A DNA stretch of 64,000 nt from Blautia caecimuris. Lineage in GTDB: Bacteria; Bacillota; Clostridia; Lachnospirales; Lachnospiraceae. Shown here piece by piece: positions 1-8,396 of the stretch. Numbering within the stretch: the stretch's first letter is position 1; the number at the start of each line of letters is the position of its first letter. The stretch is from contig NZ_JANJZT010000005.1 of assembly GCF_024622975.1 (NCBI RefSeq), forward strand, positions 62,001 to 126,000. Direction: 5' to 3'. The position numbers and the translations under genes were made by a program. Under the pieces are notes generated by a model that worked only from the letters and a program-made list of their open reading frames with translations, searched no databases and had not been told where the DNA came from.

Positions 1-339
1 CCCGTCATTTACGATTGCTACATCCATTTCCTGACCGTCTTTGGAAAGTTCCCCATAAATGCGATCGCCGGGCTGCAGAGAAACCTCATCTACATCATAT
101 TCTTCTGTTTCCAGACTCCATCCGGCCTGTATCAGCCGGGAAGTTTCCAGGGGAAGCGTATAGTGAGTACCATCCAGTATGAACTCAGGTGTTCCGTCAT
201 TTTTCAGCTGAGACAAAATGGCCTCATCTGTACACCCCTTATCACTGCCCGCAGCTGCCTGAGGTTTTGAAACGTATCCGGTCAGCATGCTGCCTGCCAG
301 TACACATCCTGTCAGTAAAGTAATCCATTGTTTTTTCAT
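1..339 (-). CDS. Secreted protein of unknown function, 3' end outside window
   Basis: An open frame of 113 codons runs from an ATG at 339 to the left edge, so the C-terminus is missing. The N-terminus has two lysines followed by a hydrophobic stretch, as in a signal peptide or single anchor. The Cys at residue 12 follows Leu-Thr-Gly, a lipobox-like order, but it sits too close to the start for a normal lipoprotein signal. The rest is polar and acidic with no motif I recognise. AGAAAGGA lies upstream. A second in-frame ATG at 345 is less well spaced from it. The function is unknown. Confidence 0.55.
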   Translation of the reverse strand, partial: MKKQWITLLTGCVLAGSMLTGYVSKPQAAAGSDKGCTDEAILSQLKNDGTPEFILDGTHYTLPLETSRLIQAGWSLETEEYDVDEVSLQPGDRIYGELSKDGQEMDVAIVNDG

Positions 340-413
340 AAGCATAAGTCCTTTCTGCGATAATATCCATTTGTTTTATGTATAACCCAAGTCGTATTCT
401 GTATAACTGGCGA

Positions 414-1002
414 TTATGCTCCTATCAGCAATCCGGCCACAAAAAGTATGATCAGAAAGACAATAAGACACATCCCACAGAAAACTGCAATCGTAGTTTT
501 TACTTTGTGCCGCTCCTTTAATGTCAGGACCATCATGGCAAATACATCAAAGAAAAAAAAGAACTGACAGATTCCACCCAAAACCGCAAGCCATTTCGGA
601 TGTACGCCGTCTTTACACGACTTTATCAGATAAGCGATCGCATAGGGAGATGCCCCCAACAGAATCCCGTATCCTAAAATCAAAAACACAATGGTTAACC
701 AGTCCAAACAATGCCATCAGCGGCAATGGGAAGAATGCTATCAGCGTTACATATACTGTGATGCTCCCTCCGATCAGGTAGAACGGGATCAGTCCATACT
801 TGATGATCAAAGTGCAGTTCAGCAATGTCTTTCTTGACCACTTTCTTCCTACGATCAGCACAACGATCAAATTGACGATCCCCATGATAAAGGGCAGAAG
901 GATCGATACTATCTGCAATGTGATCGCATTGCCAAAACAGACTGCCAAAAGAAAGAATGTATAAGACACAATTACATAGAGTACCGGGAGGATATAAGTC
1001 AT
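414..1002 (-). pseudogene. Six-helix membrane protein split by a +1 frameshift
   Basis: The gene starts at an ATG at 1002 behind AAAGGAGG and encodes three membrane helices in one frame. Around 700-712 hydrophobic coding continues without a gap in the next frame, which carries three more helices to a stop at 414. The first frame alone runs into a polar, non-membrane tail ending at 613. Joined at the TTT near 706-708, the product would be about 193 residues with six evenly spaced helices and no soluble domain. The second half has only a TTG as possible start and no ribosome binding site. A single-base insertion, real or from sequencing, explains this best. Two overlapping genes or a programmed shift are alternatives. 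The family was not recognised. Confidence 0.6.
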
Positions 1003-1039
1003 TTAACAGCCTCCTTTCTTCGCCGGATCAGGCTGATAA

Positions 1040-1672
1040 TTATTCATTCTTCCCCATCACCATAGTCTCCTGTATTCTGTCCGTCACATGCTCCAGCAGA
1101 TAAAAGATCGTCTCGTAATGGATGTACTGCAGGATATTTTCGTCAAACATAAATTTCAGGTTTGCGGGAAATTCCTCGTCTCCCTCCCAGAACTGAAGGA
1201 TCACAGGCAAAAAAGAAAACGGGTACAGCTTTACCGCCACATCGCCTTTCAAATCTGTTTTTTCACCAAAAGATTCACAGGCCTTTTCAAGAGCCGCTAC
1301 CTTTCCGTTAAAGCTGTCAGCGGTTTTCTGGAACAGATTTACTCCCGGAGGATTCGCCTTCACAATACCCTTCAGCATATTGATGGAACAAAATTTTCCG
1401 GACAGACTGCAGCTATCTTTTGAATAGCAAAGCACATCATAGATTGTCATGGACTCATTGAAATTTCCTTCAGTGACTGAGTGAAACCCGTCCTCAGACC
1501 ATTCCACCACACCGTTTTTGCGGTTGATTCTGTAGGGTCTTCCCATAAAATCCAGGTACAGATACTGTCTGTCATTTTTCAGTGAAAATTTCTGAATCAT
1601 TTTTTCCTGGTCATATTTTATAAATTCATCCCGCATCCTGTTCCGTGTGATCTCATAATTGGATACTTTCAT
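1040..1672 (-). CDS. DUF3786 domain protein
   Basis: A 210-residue soluble protein, recognised as a DUF3786-type protein from its C-terminal half, where an LYPFSFLPV-like stretch is followed by a phenylalanine- and tyrosine-rich acidic segment. Proteins of this type in anaerobes are often linked to metal or corrinoid enzymes, but no specific activity is established that I can invoke. Three spaced cysteines occur around residues 82-96 (CYSKDSC, then KFC), with no clear cluster motif. There is no signal peptide or membrane helix. The ATG at 1672 follows AAGAAAGAGGG. A 12-bp palindrome (1703-1714) lies just upstream. Confidence 0.7.
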   Translation of the reverse strand: MKVSNYEITRNRMRDEFIKYDQEKMIQKFSLKNDRQYLYLDFMGRPYRINRKNGVVEWSEDGFHSVTEGNFNESMTIYDVLCYSKDSCSLSGKFCSINMLKGIVKANPPGVNLFQKTADSFNGKVAALEKACESFGEKTDLKGDVAVKLYPFSFLPVILQFWEGDEEFPANLKFMFDENILQYIHYETIFYLLEHVTDRIQETMVMGKNE

Positions 1673-1834
1673 TTTTCCCTCTTTCTTAATCTGCAGCTTC
1701 CAAATCAGCTGATTCGGTTATAGCTGTCATATTTTTATATTTCCGGTAAGTTTTATAAAAAGTCTGTCAAAAATCTCACAGCCTGATATTTCATAGACTT
1801 CATTGATTATTTTTGATTTTATCATACATTTACA

Positions 1835-1883
1835 GAAAAAGACAGAGTATTCTTACGGCCTGAAGCCAAATAAATACTCTGTC
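1835..1883 (-). terminator. Intrinsic terminator downstream of the first MATE gene
   Basis: Perfect 11-bp arms GACAGAGTATT (1841-1851) and AATACTCTGTC (1873-1883). Read on the minus strand they are followed by TTTTT. It lies about 90 bases beyond the MATE stop. Confidence 0.75.
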
Positions 1884-1975
1884 TTAAAAAACTTAAAAAA
1901 TGATAGAATCTATATTTTTATTCCTGAAATCTTCTCTGTTCTCTTTCGCAGCTGATTATCAGCAGGTCTTTGCGT

Positions 1976-3346
1976 TCAGGCTGTATACTGTCCTGCAAGC
2001 ACAGTCCTGCGCACTTTTTTCCTGACAAAGAAAAAGCATACTGCCTGAAGCACAATGGTAACCGTCCAGGATGCAGGATAGGAAATAAAAAGAAAATCAA
2101 GGGATCTGTGAGCCGGAAATACCAGGTAGATCCAGATAATCCTCATTCCAACCGTTCCGATCACGGAAAGAATCATGGGTACAGCAGAATAGCCCATTCC
2201 GCGCAGCGCTCCCGGAAAAAGATCCATAATCCCACAGAGAAAATAAGGAACTGTGGTAAAGGCAAGGATCTCCAGTCCGCAGGCTATCACATCTGCCTCG
2301 CTGGTGTAAATCCTGAGAAGGCCGGAACCAAAGAACCAGGCTCCAAAACCCAGGCTAAAGGAAACTCCTACGGTAAGAATCATGCAGTTTACAAGAACTT
2401 TGTCCATTCGTTTCAGTTTACCCACTCCATAATTCTGACTGGTAAAGCTCATACATGCCTGAGTAACAGAATTGGCTGCAGCATAAAGGAAGCCAAAAAT
2501 ATTGTTGGCAGCCGTATATCCTGCCATGGCAACGGAGCCAAAGGAATTTACAGAGGACTGCAGCATTGCATTGGAAAAATTAATAACTGTGCTTTGAAGT
2601 CCTGCCGGAATACCTACCTGAAAGATCTGCTTCAGGTACTTCCACTTAATAGTAAGTCTGGAAAAACGGAGCTGATAGCTGCTCTCTGATTTATACAGGC
2701 ATCGCAAAACCAGAATACAGGAAATCATCTGAGCGATAATGGTTGCAATGGCAACTCCCGCTACATCCAGACGGAACCGGATCACCAGAATCAGGTTCAG
2801 AACCGCATTGGTGATTCCTGAAATGATCAGAAACAAAAGCGGTCTTTTAGTATCTCCCACAGATCTTAAAATAGCTGCCCCGTAATTGTACAGCATAAAA
2901 AAAGGCATTCCGATAAAATAAATCCGCATATAAAGGGCTGACTGGTCAATTACATCTGCCGGAGTACCCATAAGCTCCAGGGCGAATCTGGAAAAGACCA
3001 GTCCCACAAATGCCATCACAACGCCGCTGATCAGAGCAAACATAATAGAAGTATGTACGGTCTCGGACATTTCCTTTGCTTTTCCGGAAGCATAAAAACG
3101 GGCGCTTAGCACATTTGCTCCCAGAGAAACACCTATAAACAGATTGGTAAAAATATTAATCAGCGCTGTAGTTGATCCTACGGCTGCCAGAGAACGGCTG
3201 CCGCTGAATCTTCCCACCACCACAATATCCACTGCATTAAACATCAGCTGCAAAATGCCGGACAACATCAGCGGAATCGAAAATGAAATAAGCTTGGGCA
3301 TAATCGAGCCATTGCACATATCAATTTCGTATTTGCTGTTTTTCAA
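1976..3346 (-). CDS. MATE family multidrug/Na+ (or H+) antiporter
   Basis: A 456-residue integral membrane exporter of the MATE family, expected to extrude cationic drugs or metabolites in exchange for Na+ or H+. About twelve hydrophobic segments are visible. The N-terminal bundle carries FSIPLMLSGILQLMFNAVD, then a VGRFSG loop, both typical of the NorM/DinF-like branch. A second, similar half begins near residue 230. The start is a TTG at 3346 preceded by GAGGAGAG. It is transcribed alone, with a terminator at 1835-1883. The substrate cannot be deduced. A second MATE gene lies at 49737-51083 and is not a recent duplicate. Confidence 0.9.
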   Translation of the reverse strand: MKNSKYEIDMCNGSIMPKLISFSIPLMLSGILQLMFNAVDIVVVGRFSGSRSLAAVGSTTALINIFTNLFIGVSLGANVLSARFYASGKAKEMSETVHTSIMFALISGVVMAFVGLVFSRFALELMGTPADVIDQSALYMRIYFIGMPFFMLYNYGAAILRSVGDTKRPLLFLIISGITNAVLNLILVIRFRLDVAGVAIATIIAQMISCILVLRCLYKSESSYQLRFSRLTIKWKYLKQIFQVGIPAGLQSTVINFSNAMLQSSVNSFGSVAMAGYTAANNIFGFLYAAANSVTQACMSFTSQNYGVGKLKRMDKVLVNCMILTVGVSFSLGFGAWFFGSGLLRIYTSEADVIACGLEILAFTTVPYFLCGIMDLFPGALRGMGYSAVPMILSVIGTVGMRIIWIYLVFPAHRSLDFLFISYPASWTVTIVLQAVCFFFVRKKVRRTVLAGQYTA

Positions 3347-3415
3347 TTTTCTCTCCTCTTTTCCCTGTTTAAAATAAAATATTTTTTATATTCCCGTAGT
3401 TTCGGGAAGTATTTT

Positions 3416-4840
3416 TCAGTCAGCCAGACTTCCCAGATAATAAAAGCCTTTACACTCCTCAAGCTTTACATTTACATAAGTGCCCAGAAGACTTTCATCT
3501 GCCGGAAAATGTACCAGAAGATTGTACTGGGTCCTTCCGGTAAAAATTCCCTTCTCCTTGCTTTCCTCTTCTACCAGAACCTCCTGAACGGTTCCTGCAA
3601 ACCGGGAGGAACGGATTCTTCCCTGCTCCTGTACAAGGGCAAGAAGACGGTTAAAACGCTCCTTTGTCACATCTGCCGGAACCTGATCCTCTTTGGCGGC
3701 TGCCGGAGTTCCGGTGCGTTTGGAATAAATAAAGGTAAAGGCAGTATCGTATCCGGCTTTTTTTACCACATCCAGAGTCTCCTGGAAATCTTCCTCTGTC
3801 TCTCCCGGGAAGCCTACAATAATATCCGTTGTAAGAGAAATATCCGGGATGGCAGTACGGATTTTTTCTACCAGGTTCAGATATTTCTCTTTGTCATAGC
3901 GACGGTTCATCTCCTTCAGAACACGGCTGCTGCCGGACTGAAGAGGAAGGTGGAGATGATGGCAGATTTTTTTGCTTTTTGCCATTACCTCAATCAGCTC
4001 ATCAGAAAGGTCCTTCGGATGAGAAGTCATAAAACGGATGCGCTTCAGTCCTTCCACTTCTTCCAGCATGGTAAGAAGCTGGGCAAAGGTCACTGGATTT
4101 TCCAGAGTTTTTCCATAGGAATTTACATTCTGTCCCAGAAGCATTACTTCGGAAACTCCGTCTGCCACAAGACGTTCCACTTCCTTTACAATGGCTTCCG
4201 GTTTCCGGCTTCTCTCTCTTCCTCTAACATAAGGCACAATACAGTAGCTGCAGAAGTTATTGCAGCCAAACATGATATTTACACCGGATTTGAACGTATA
4301 GTTGCGCTCTGTGGGAAGATCCTCCACGATCTGATCCGTTCCCTCCCAGATATCCACGATCTGCATGTCAGATAACAGCATATCGTAAAAAAGCTCTGCA
4401 AACTTAAAAATATTGTGGGTTCCAAACACCAGATTTACAAAAGAATAGGTTTTTTTGATTTTTTCTACTACCTGAGGCTCCTGCATCATGCATCCAAAAA
4501 GAACTATCTTCATATCCGGATTCTGATCCTTCAGACTGTGAAGATGGCCCAGACGTCCGTACACCTTCAGATTGGCATTTTCGCGGACGGTACAGGTATT
4601 GTAAATTACAACATCTGCCTCCTCACTGTCCTGACGGACATATCCGATTTCGTCCATGATTCCGGCTACAGCCTCAGACTGTTTTTCATTCATCTGACAG
4701 CCAAAGGTAGTAAGACAATAGGTCAGAGGACGCCCGATGGTCTGCATTTTCTGCTGTGTCAAAGCTCTGGCCAGCTCAATAAAGGAACGCTGGCGTTCTG
4801 TTTCATTCTGTATCTCTTTTGTTTCTGTATCTTTTATCAT
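3416..4840 (-). CDS. miaB: tRNA-2-methylthio-N6-dimethylallyladenosine synthase MiaB
   Basis: A radical-SAM methylthiotransferase that adds a methylthio group to i6A37 of tRNAs reading UNN codons. The 474-residue protein has the full family layout. The N-terminal UPF0004 domain carries the auxiliary cluster cysteines (TFGCQMNEKQSE, then YNTCTV and FGCM). The radical SAM core has C-x3-C-x2-C in CNNFCSYC followed by IVPYVRGRERSR. A C-terminal TRAM domain closes the protein. The start is an ATG at 4840 with AAGGAG upstream. A strong sigma-A-type promoter lies at 4878-4906. The gene stands alone rather than next to mutS or mutL as in some relatives. Confidence 0.95.
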   Translation of the reverse strand: MIKDTETKEIQNETERQRSFIELARALTQQKMQTIGRPLTYCLTTFGCQMNEKQSEAVAGIMDEIGYVRQDSEEADVVIYNTCTVRENANLKVYGRLGHLHSLKDQNPDMKIVLFGCMMQEPQVVEKIKKTYSFVNLVFGTHNIFKFAELFYDMLLSDMQIVDIWEGTDQIVEDLPTERNYTFKSGVNIMFGCNNFCSYCIVPYVRGRERSRKPEAIVKEVERLVADGVSEVMLLGQNVNSYGKTLENPVTFAQLLTMLEEVEGLKRIRFMTSHPKDLSDELIEVMAKSKKICHHLHLPLQSGSSRVLKEMNRRYDKEKYLNLVEKIRTAIPDISLTTDIIVGFPGETEEDFQETLDVVKKAGYDTAFTFIYSKRTGTPAAAKEDQVPADVTKERFNRLLALVQEQGRIRSSRFAGTVQEVLVEEESKEKGIFTGRTQYNLLVHFPADESLLGTYVNVKLEECKGFYYLGSLAD

Positions 4841-4877
4841 AAATATATCTGCTCCTTGTTTCTTTTTTTATTTTTCT

Positions 4878-4906
4878 ATGATACAAGAATTTTATAATTC
4901 TGTCAA
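4878..4906 (-). promoter_or_regulatory. Sigma-A-type promoter of miaB
   Basis: Minus-strand TTGACA (4901-4906), 17-bp spacer, TATCAT (4878-4883), about 38 bases before the miaB start. Confidence 0.75.
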
Positions 4907-5124
4907 AATTTTTCCGGATGCAGTGAATAAACAACAGCAACGAGCCAAAATTCATTTCAGATTTCCTGCGGCAATGGAATTTTGGCTTGTATGTCTCGGG
5001 GTTTTAGCATATTTTGTCAAACTTCCATGATATACAGGAAAAATAGCAATCATCGAAGATAATCTGGCATGTATTCTGACCGGGCTGCCGGGAACAGAGT
5101 AAACAACAAGGCCATCGTTGCCTC
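4907..5124 (-). other. Gene-free interval with inverted repeats
   Basis: No coding frame with a ribosome binding site is visible between the miaB promoter and the terminator of the next gene. An 11-bp inverted repeat AGCCAAAATTC (4943-4953) and GAATTTTGGCT (4977-4987) could form a stem with a 23-base loop and lacks a T-tract. CTGCCGGG at 5085-5092 repeats the arm of the neighbouring terminator. Confidence 0.5.
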
Positions 5125-5172
5125 AAAAAACACCCGGCAGTTCTCAGGAATCAGCTCCTGAAGTCTGCCGGG
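5125..5172 (-). terminator. Intrinsic terminator downstream of the M14-like gene
   Basis: Arms CCCGGCAG (5133-5140) and CTGCCGGG (5165-5172), with an inner TCAGGA/TCCTGA pairing. On the minus strand they are followed by TGTTTTTT. Confidence 0.75.
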
Positions 5173-5193
5173 ATCAACATTTTAAGCGGTTAT

Positions 5194-6096
5194 TTAAAGT
5201 TCGCCTACAGAAAAAATATACTCCAGAGGAATCGTGTAAATCTGCTGATACCGGTTTTCCAGAAGAGAGCTTTCCTCTTCACCCATACCGGACGGCAGCT
5301 CTATCCGAAAAGACGGCTGCCGGGTAAGCTCCGCATAATATCTTTCCGGTGTCCCTTCTCCCTGAACTGCATGCTCTTTTTTCTGCTGTTCCAGAGAAAA
5401 CTTTTCCATGCAAAATCCTGCCTGCTTCTGAAAATGTCTTGCCAGCCGATAGCTTTTCTGGTTTACCCCAAAAGCCTGAGGCTGCCTGAAATATACGATT
5501 CTTTTATCTGCCTGTCCAAAAGAAAAAAATCCTTTTCCCTGATATTCCTGCAAAATACGCACCAGAGCCTTTGTTTCATTTTCACTGGCAGGCTCATGAT
5601 AAATCCGCATTTTCCTGTAATAGCTGGTTGGAAAATTTTTCTGCAGATTCATGCCTCTTGCGTTACAGAAATATTCTGTGCAGGCTGTCTCCTGCATACG
5701 GAGCATCTGTCGGTAAACGGGATTTCGTATTACCGTGTAACCTTTTTCATAGATCTCATATCCGTCAGGATTCAGAAGGGGAATGAAACATATCTTCCAC
5801 CCGGAAAGAAGCTGCTTCACGTCATAAAGCTCTTCCAGCACCCATCCGCATTCCCATGCCCGACAGTATTCCTTTGCCATGCGAAGAAGACAGGACGGCA
5901 TATGCCGCTCCGTTCCGTTCAGCCCGCTGACACAAAAAATCACCTGGTCTCCCTGTCCCACCTCGATCATGGGAATCATCCGTTCATCATGACTGTTTCC
6001 AATTACCCGGAACTGCGCAATCGCCCTGTATCTCCGGGCAGTTTCCCATAGTTCATAATATAAATTCTCATAAGCAAAAATTGTTGTTTCCATCAT
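5194..6096 (-). CDS. M14 carboxypeptidase-like protein, probably zinc-less
   Basis: A 300-residue protein with the skeleton of an M14 zinc carboxypeptidase. It keeps an NPDGYE segment (LLNPDGY), an NLQKNFP segment matching the family's LNRNFP, and FRIELPS carrying the catalytic-type glutamate. The first zinc motif HxxE reads NGTE (His replaced by Asn, Glu kept). The later HS(Y/F)GQ motif reads FSFGQ (His replaced by Phe). Two of the three metal ligands therefore appear lost. Normal relatives trim gamma-D-Glu-diaminopimelate or C-terminal residues. There is no signal peptide, so it should be cytoplasmic. The ATG at 6096 follows GGGGGACAGG. It could be a pseudoenzyme or a binding protein. Confidence 0.65.
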   Translation of the reverse strand: MMETTIFAYENLYYELWETARRYRAIAQFRVIGNSHDERMIPMIEVGQGDQVIFCVSGLNGTERHMPSCLLRMAKEYCRAWECGWVLEELYDVKQLLSGWKICFIPLLNPDGYEIYEKGYTVIRNPVYRQMLRMQETACTEYFCNARGMNLQKNFPTSYYRKMRIYHEPASENETKALVRILQEYQGKGFFSFGQADKRIVYFRQPQAFGVNQKSYRLARHFQKQAGFCMEKFSLEQQKKEHAVQGEGTPERYYAELTRQPSFRIELPSGMGEEESSLLENRYQQIYTIPLEYIFSVGEL

Positions 6097-6133
6097 CTGC
6101 CTGTCCCCCTGCCCTTCATACTGAATATATATG

Positions 6134-6161
6134 AAAAGAGACAGGCTTTTAGACCTGTCTC
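6134..6161 (-). terminator. Intrinsic terminator downstream of the surface-protein gene
   Basis: GAGACAGG (6138-6145) pairs with CCTGTCTC (6154-6161). On the minus strand TTTT follows. Confidence 0.75.
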
Positions 6162-6201
6162 CTTTATGGGCAAATTCTGTCAGATATGCTCAGAAGTTCT
6201 A

Positions 6202-8382
6202 TCAGATATCTTCTTTTTTACGTTTTCTTACAAGCACATAGCCTCCCGCCAGCAGAGAGAAAGCTGCCAGAACGGACATGGTTCCAATCGGAGATTCATC
6301 TGCTGTGGATACGGCTGACTTGGACGTAGAATCGGAATCCTTTTCTGAAGCCGCCTCTGTCGCCTTAATATCTGCAACAGAGCCTCCGCTTGTTCCGTCA
6401 TAGTTCAGACCGTCGTCCGGATGTTCCTTATTATAATTGTCAATATAATCTTTCCATTCGGCATCAGAAATTTCTGCTGAACTAAAGGAAGTTTTCATGT
6501 ATTCAATTACATCTGTATCTGTCCATTCCGTACCATTATAAGTCTGTTTCTGGAAAAAGATGTACAGAGGATAGGTAGCCGCCTCCCGGATTCCTTTTTC
6601 CTGAGAACCGATTCTCCATGACTTGTTTTTTGTTCCGTTTACAGACATGGACCAGTACAGCGGAATCCATCTCTCATCGCCGGAAACCGGATCAGTGTCG
6701 TTCTGTCCTGCGCCTACTACCTGGAAATCATAGAATTTCCTTGGATAGAACTGCAGCGGATTTTCCAGACCTGTCACCTTACTTTCTGTCACTTCATACT
6801 TACGCGGCGCGCGGGTGGTTACAGTTGGTGAAACAGTCGGAGAAGCCGGCCGGCTGCTGCTGTTAAGTTTCAGCACTCTTAACTGGGCGGAGCCGTTATC
6901 CGGTTTTGCCGCAACTACAAGCCAGGAATCCTTTTCCGGAACCTTTTCTGCCTTTACGGTAAAGGTTGTATTTGCTTTTGCCGGAGTTTTTGCCTTACTG
7001 GAATCATACAGTTTTTTGATAGTATTTGTATCACTTCCTGCATCTACAAAATAATAATACCATTTGCAGTCCTTTGTTGTAGACATTTTTGCAGTTACTG
7101 TATTATGATCCATCCATTTCAGAGATTTGCTCTGATAAGTTAAAAATGACGGAGAAGCTGTAGGTGTGGGACTTGGTGTCACGGTAGCAGATGCGTTTAC
7201 CTTCAGCACTGCGCTTAATCCATCCTCGCCCAGCACAACGGAATAATCCTCTGTATCATAAGCCAGCTGCTCTGCCGCTGCCTTAAACTCTTCGGAAGTA
7301 ACATCTGTGCCATCTGCCTTTTTCCCTGCTCTTGCCACAGTTTTTTTATCTGCCGGAGCTGCGGCTGTCAGAGAGATGGAGGAACCTGTCAGCACATCTG
7401 TCACAACCACTGATGCATCCTGATCCAGATAAAGGTTTGCCCCGGTATTCTCCTTTATGGCAACTGTGCCCTGTACGGCAATATCCGTATTGCTGTAGAC
7501 AGCTCCCATGGCTCCGGTATTTCCGGTAATCGTGCCGCCTTTCAGTACAAGACTTCCCCCGCTATTGGAAACAGCGCCGCCTTTTGCAGTGGTGTTATTT
7601 CCTGTCAGAGTGACACCTGCTGAAATGCCGAAAGCGCCGGAATCGCTGACATCTGCCAGGCTTCCCTCGGAAGGTTCTTCCTCACCTTTTCCGTTGCTTC
7701 CGTCTACAGTAAGATCAGAACCGTCTTTTACAGAAAACTGAAGCTCGCTGCCCTGTCCGGCAACGGTGAACATTGTTCCGTTAAATACTGTTCCGTCTTC
7801 CTTCTGCTCTCTGCGAATGGTGATTCCCTGAGAAGCAGCCACAATGCTGACCTTTTTGCCGGAAACAGAAATGGTTCCTGACAATGCAAGGCTGTCTGTG
7901 ATCTCGATCACAGTGGATTCCTGAGCGCCGCTTTCTATGGTGGGAGCAGCATCGACCGCCTCCTGAAGTGTCTTATAATAGGTTACCGTTTCCTGATTAT
8001 TTTCATCTATGGTAGTAATGGAAATTCCTGTTGGCTCATTTTCCAGAGTTTCCGGGGCTTCTGAAGGAACTGCCTCCGGTGTTGTCTCTGTTTCCGGAAC
8101 CTGTGTAGGCTCTGCCGGTGTCTCCGGAACTGTGGGTGTTTCTGTGGGTTCTGCAGGAGTCTCGGTAGGCGCTTCCGGTGTTGTTTCAGGCGTCTGTGTA
8201 GGCTCTGCTTCCGGTGTTGGCTCTCCTCCTTCTTCCTGAGGAATCTCGCCGGAATTCTCTCCCTCAGTTACTTCAGATGAAGCTGCAGGGATATCATTTT
8301 CTGCTGCCAGAGCAGCGGAAGGAACGGTTCCGGCAGTCATGGCTCCAGCCAAAAGAATTGCAAATAACTGTTTTTTTCTCAT
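6202..8382 (-). CDS. Large secreted surface protein with Pro/Thr/Glu-rich linker and beta-helix-like repeats
   Basis: A 726-residue protein with a clear signal peptide (positive start, hydrophobic core, cleavage after an ALA near residue 26). A linker of repeated TPE, ETP and EPT units follows to about residue 115. Then comes a region rich in SGTISVSG, GGAVSNSGG and TITGN turns (about 150-340) that resembles right-handed beta-helix adhesins. A second TPSPTPTASPS linker follows, then two mixed globular parts. The C-terminus has SPIGTM, one hydrophobic helix and KRKKED. This is a sorting-signal layout without a canonical LPxTG. TAGGAGG precedes the ATG, 14 bases after the proA stop, so the two may be co-transcribed. 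Its role, probably adhesion or envelope, is inferred. Confidence 0.7.
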   Translation of the reverse strand: MRKKQLFAILLAGAMTAGTVPSAALAAENDIPAASSEVTEGENSGEIPQEEGGEPTPEAEPTQTPETTPEAPTETPAEPTETPTVPETPAEPTQVPETETTPEAVPSEAPETLENEPTGISITTIDENNQETVTYYKTLQEAVDAAPTIESGAQESTVIEITDSLALSGTISVSGKKVSIVAASQGITIRREQKEDGTVFNGTMFTVAGQGSELQFSVKDGSDLTVDGSNGKGEEEPSEGSLADVSDSGAFGISAGVTLTGNNTTAKGGAVSNSGGSLVLKGGTITGNTGAMGAVYSNTDIAVQGTVAIKENTGANLYLDQDASVVVTDVLTGSSISLTAAAPADKKTVARAGKKADGTDVTSEEFKAAAEQLAYDTEDYSVVLGEDGLSAVLKVNASATVTPSPTPTASPSFLTYQSKSLKWMDHNTVTAKMSTTKDCKWYYYFVDAGSDTNTIKKLYDSSKAKTPAKANTTFTVKAEKVPEKDSWLVVAAKPDNGSAQLRVLKLNSSSRPASPTVSPTVTTRAPRKYEVTESKVTGLENPLQFYPRKFYDFQVVGAGQNDTDPVSGDERWIPLYWSMSVNGTKNKSWRIGSQEKGIREAATYPLYIFFQKQTYNGTEWTDTDVIEYMKTSFSSAEISDAEWKDYIDNYNKEHPDDGLNYDGTSGGSVADIKATEAASEKDSDSTSKSAVSTADESPIGTMSVLAAFSLLAGGYVLVRKRKKEDI

Positions 8383-8396
8383 TATGTCCTCCTATC

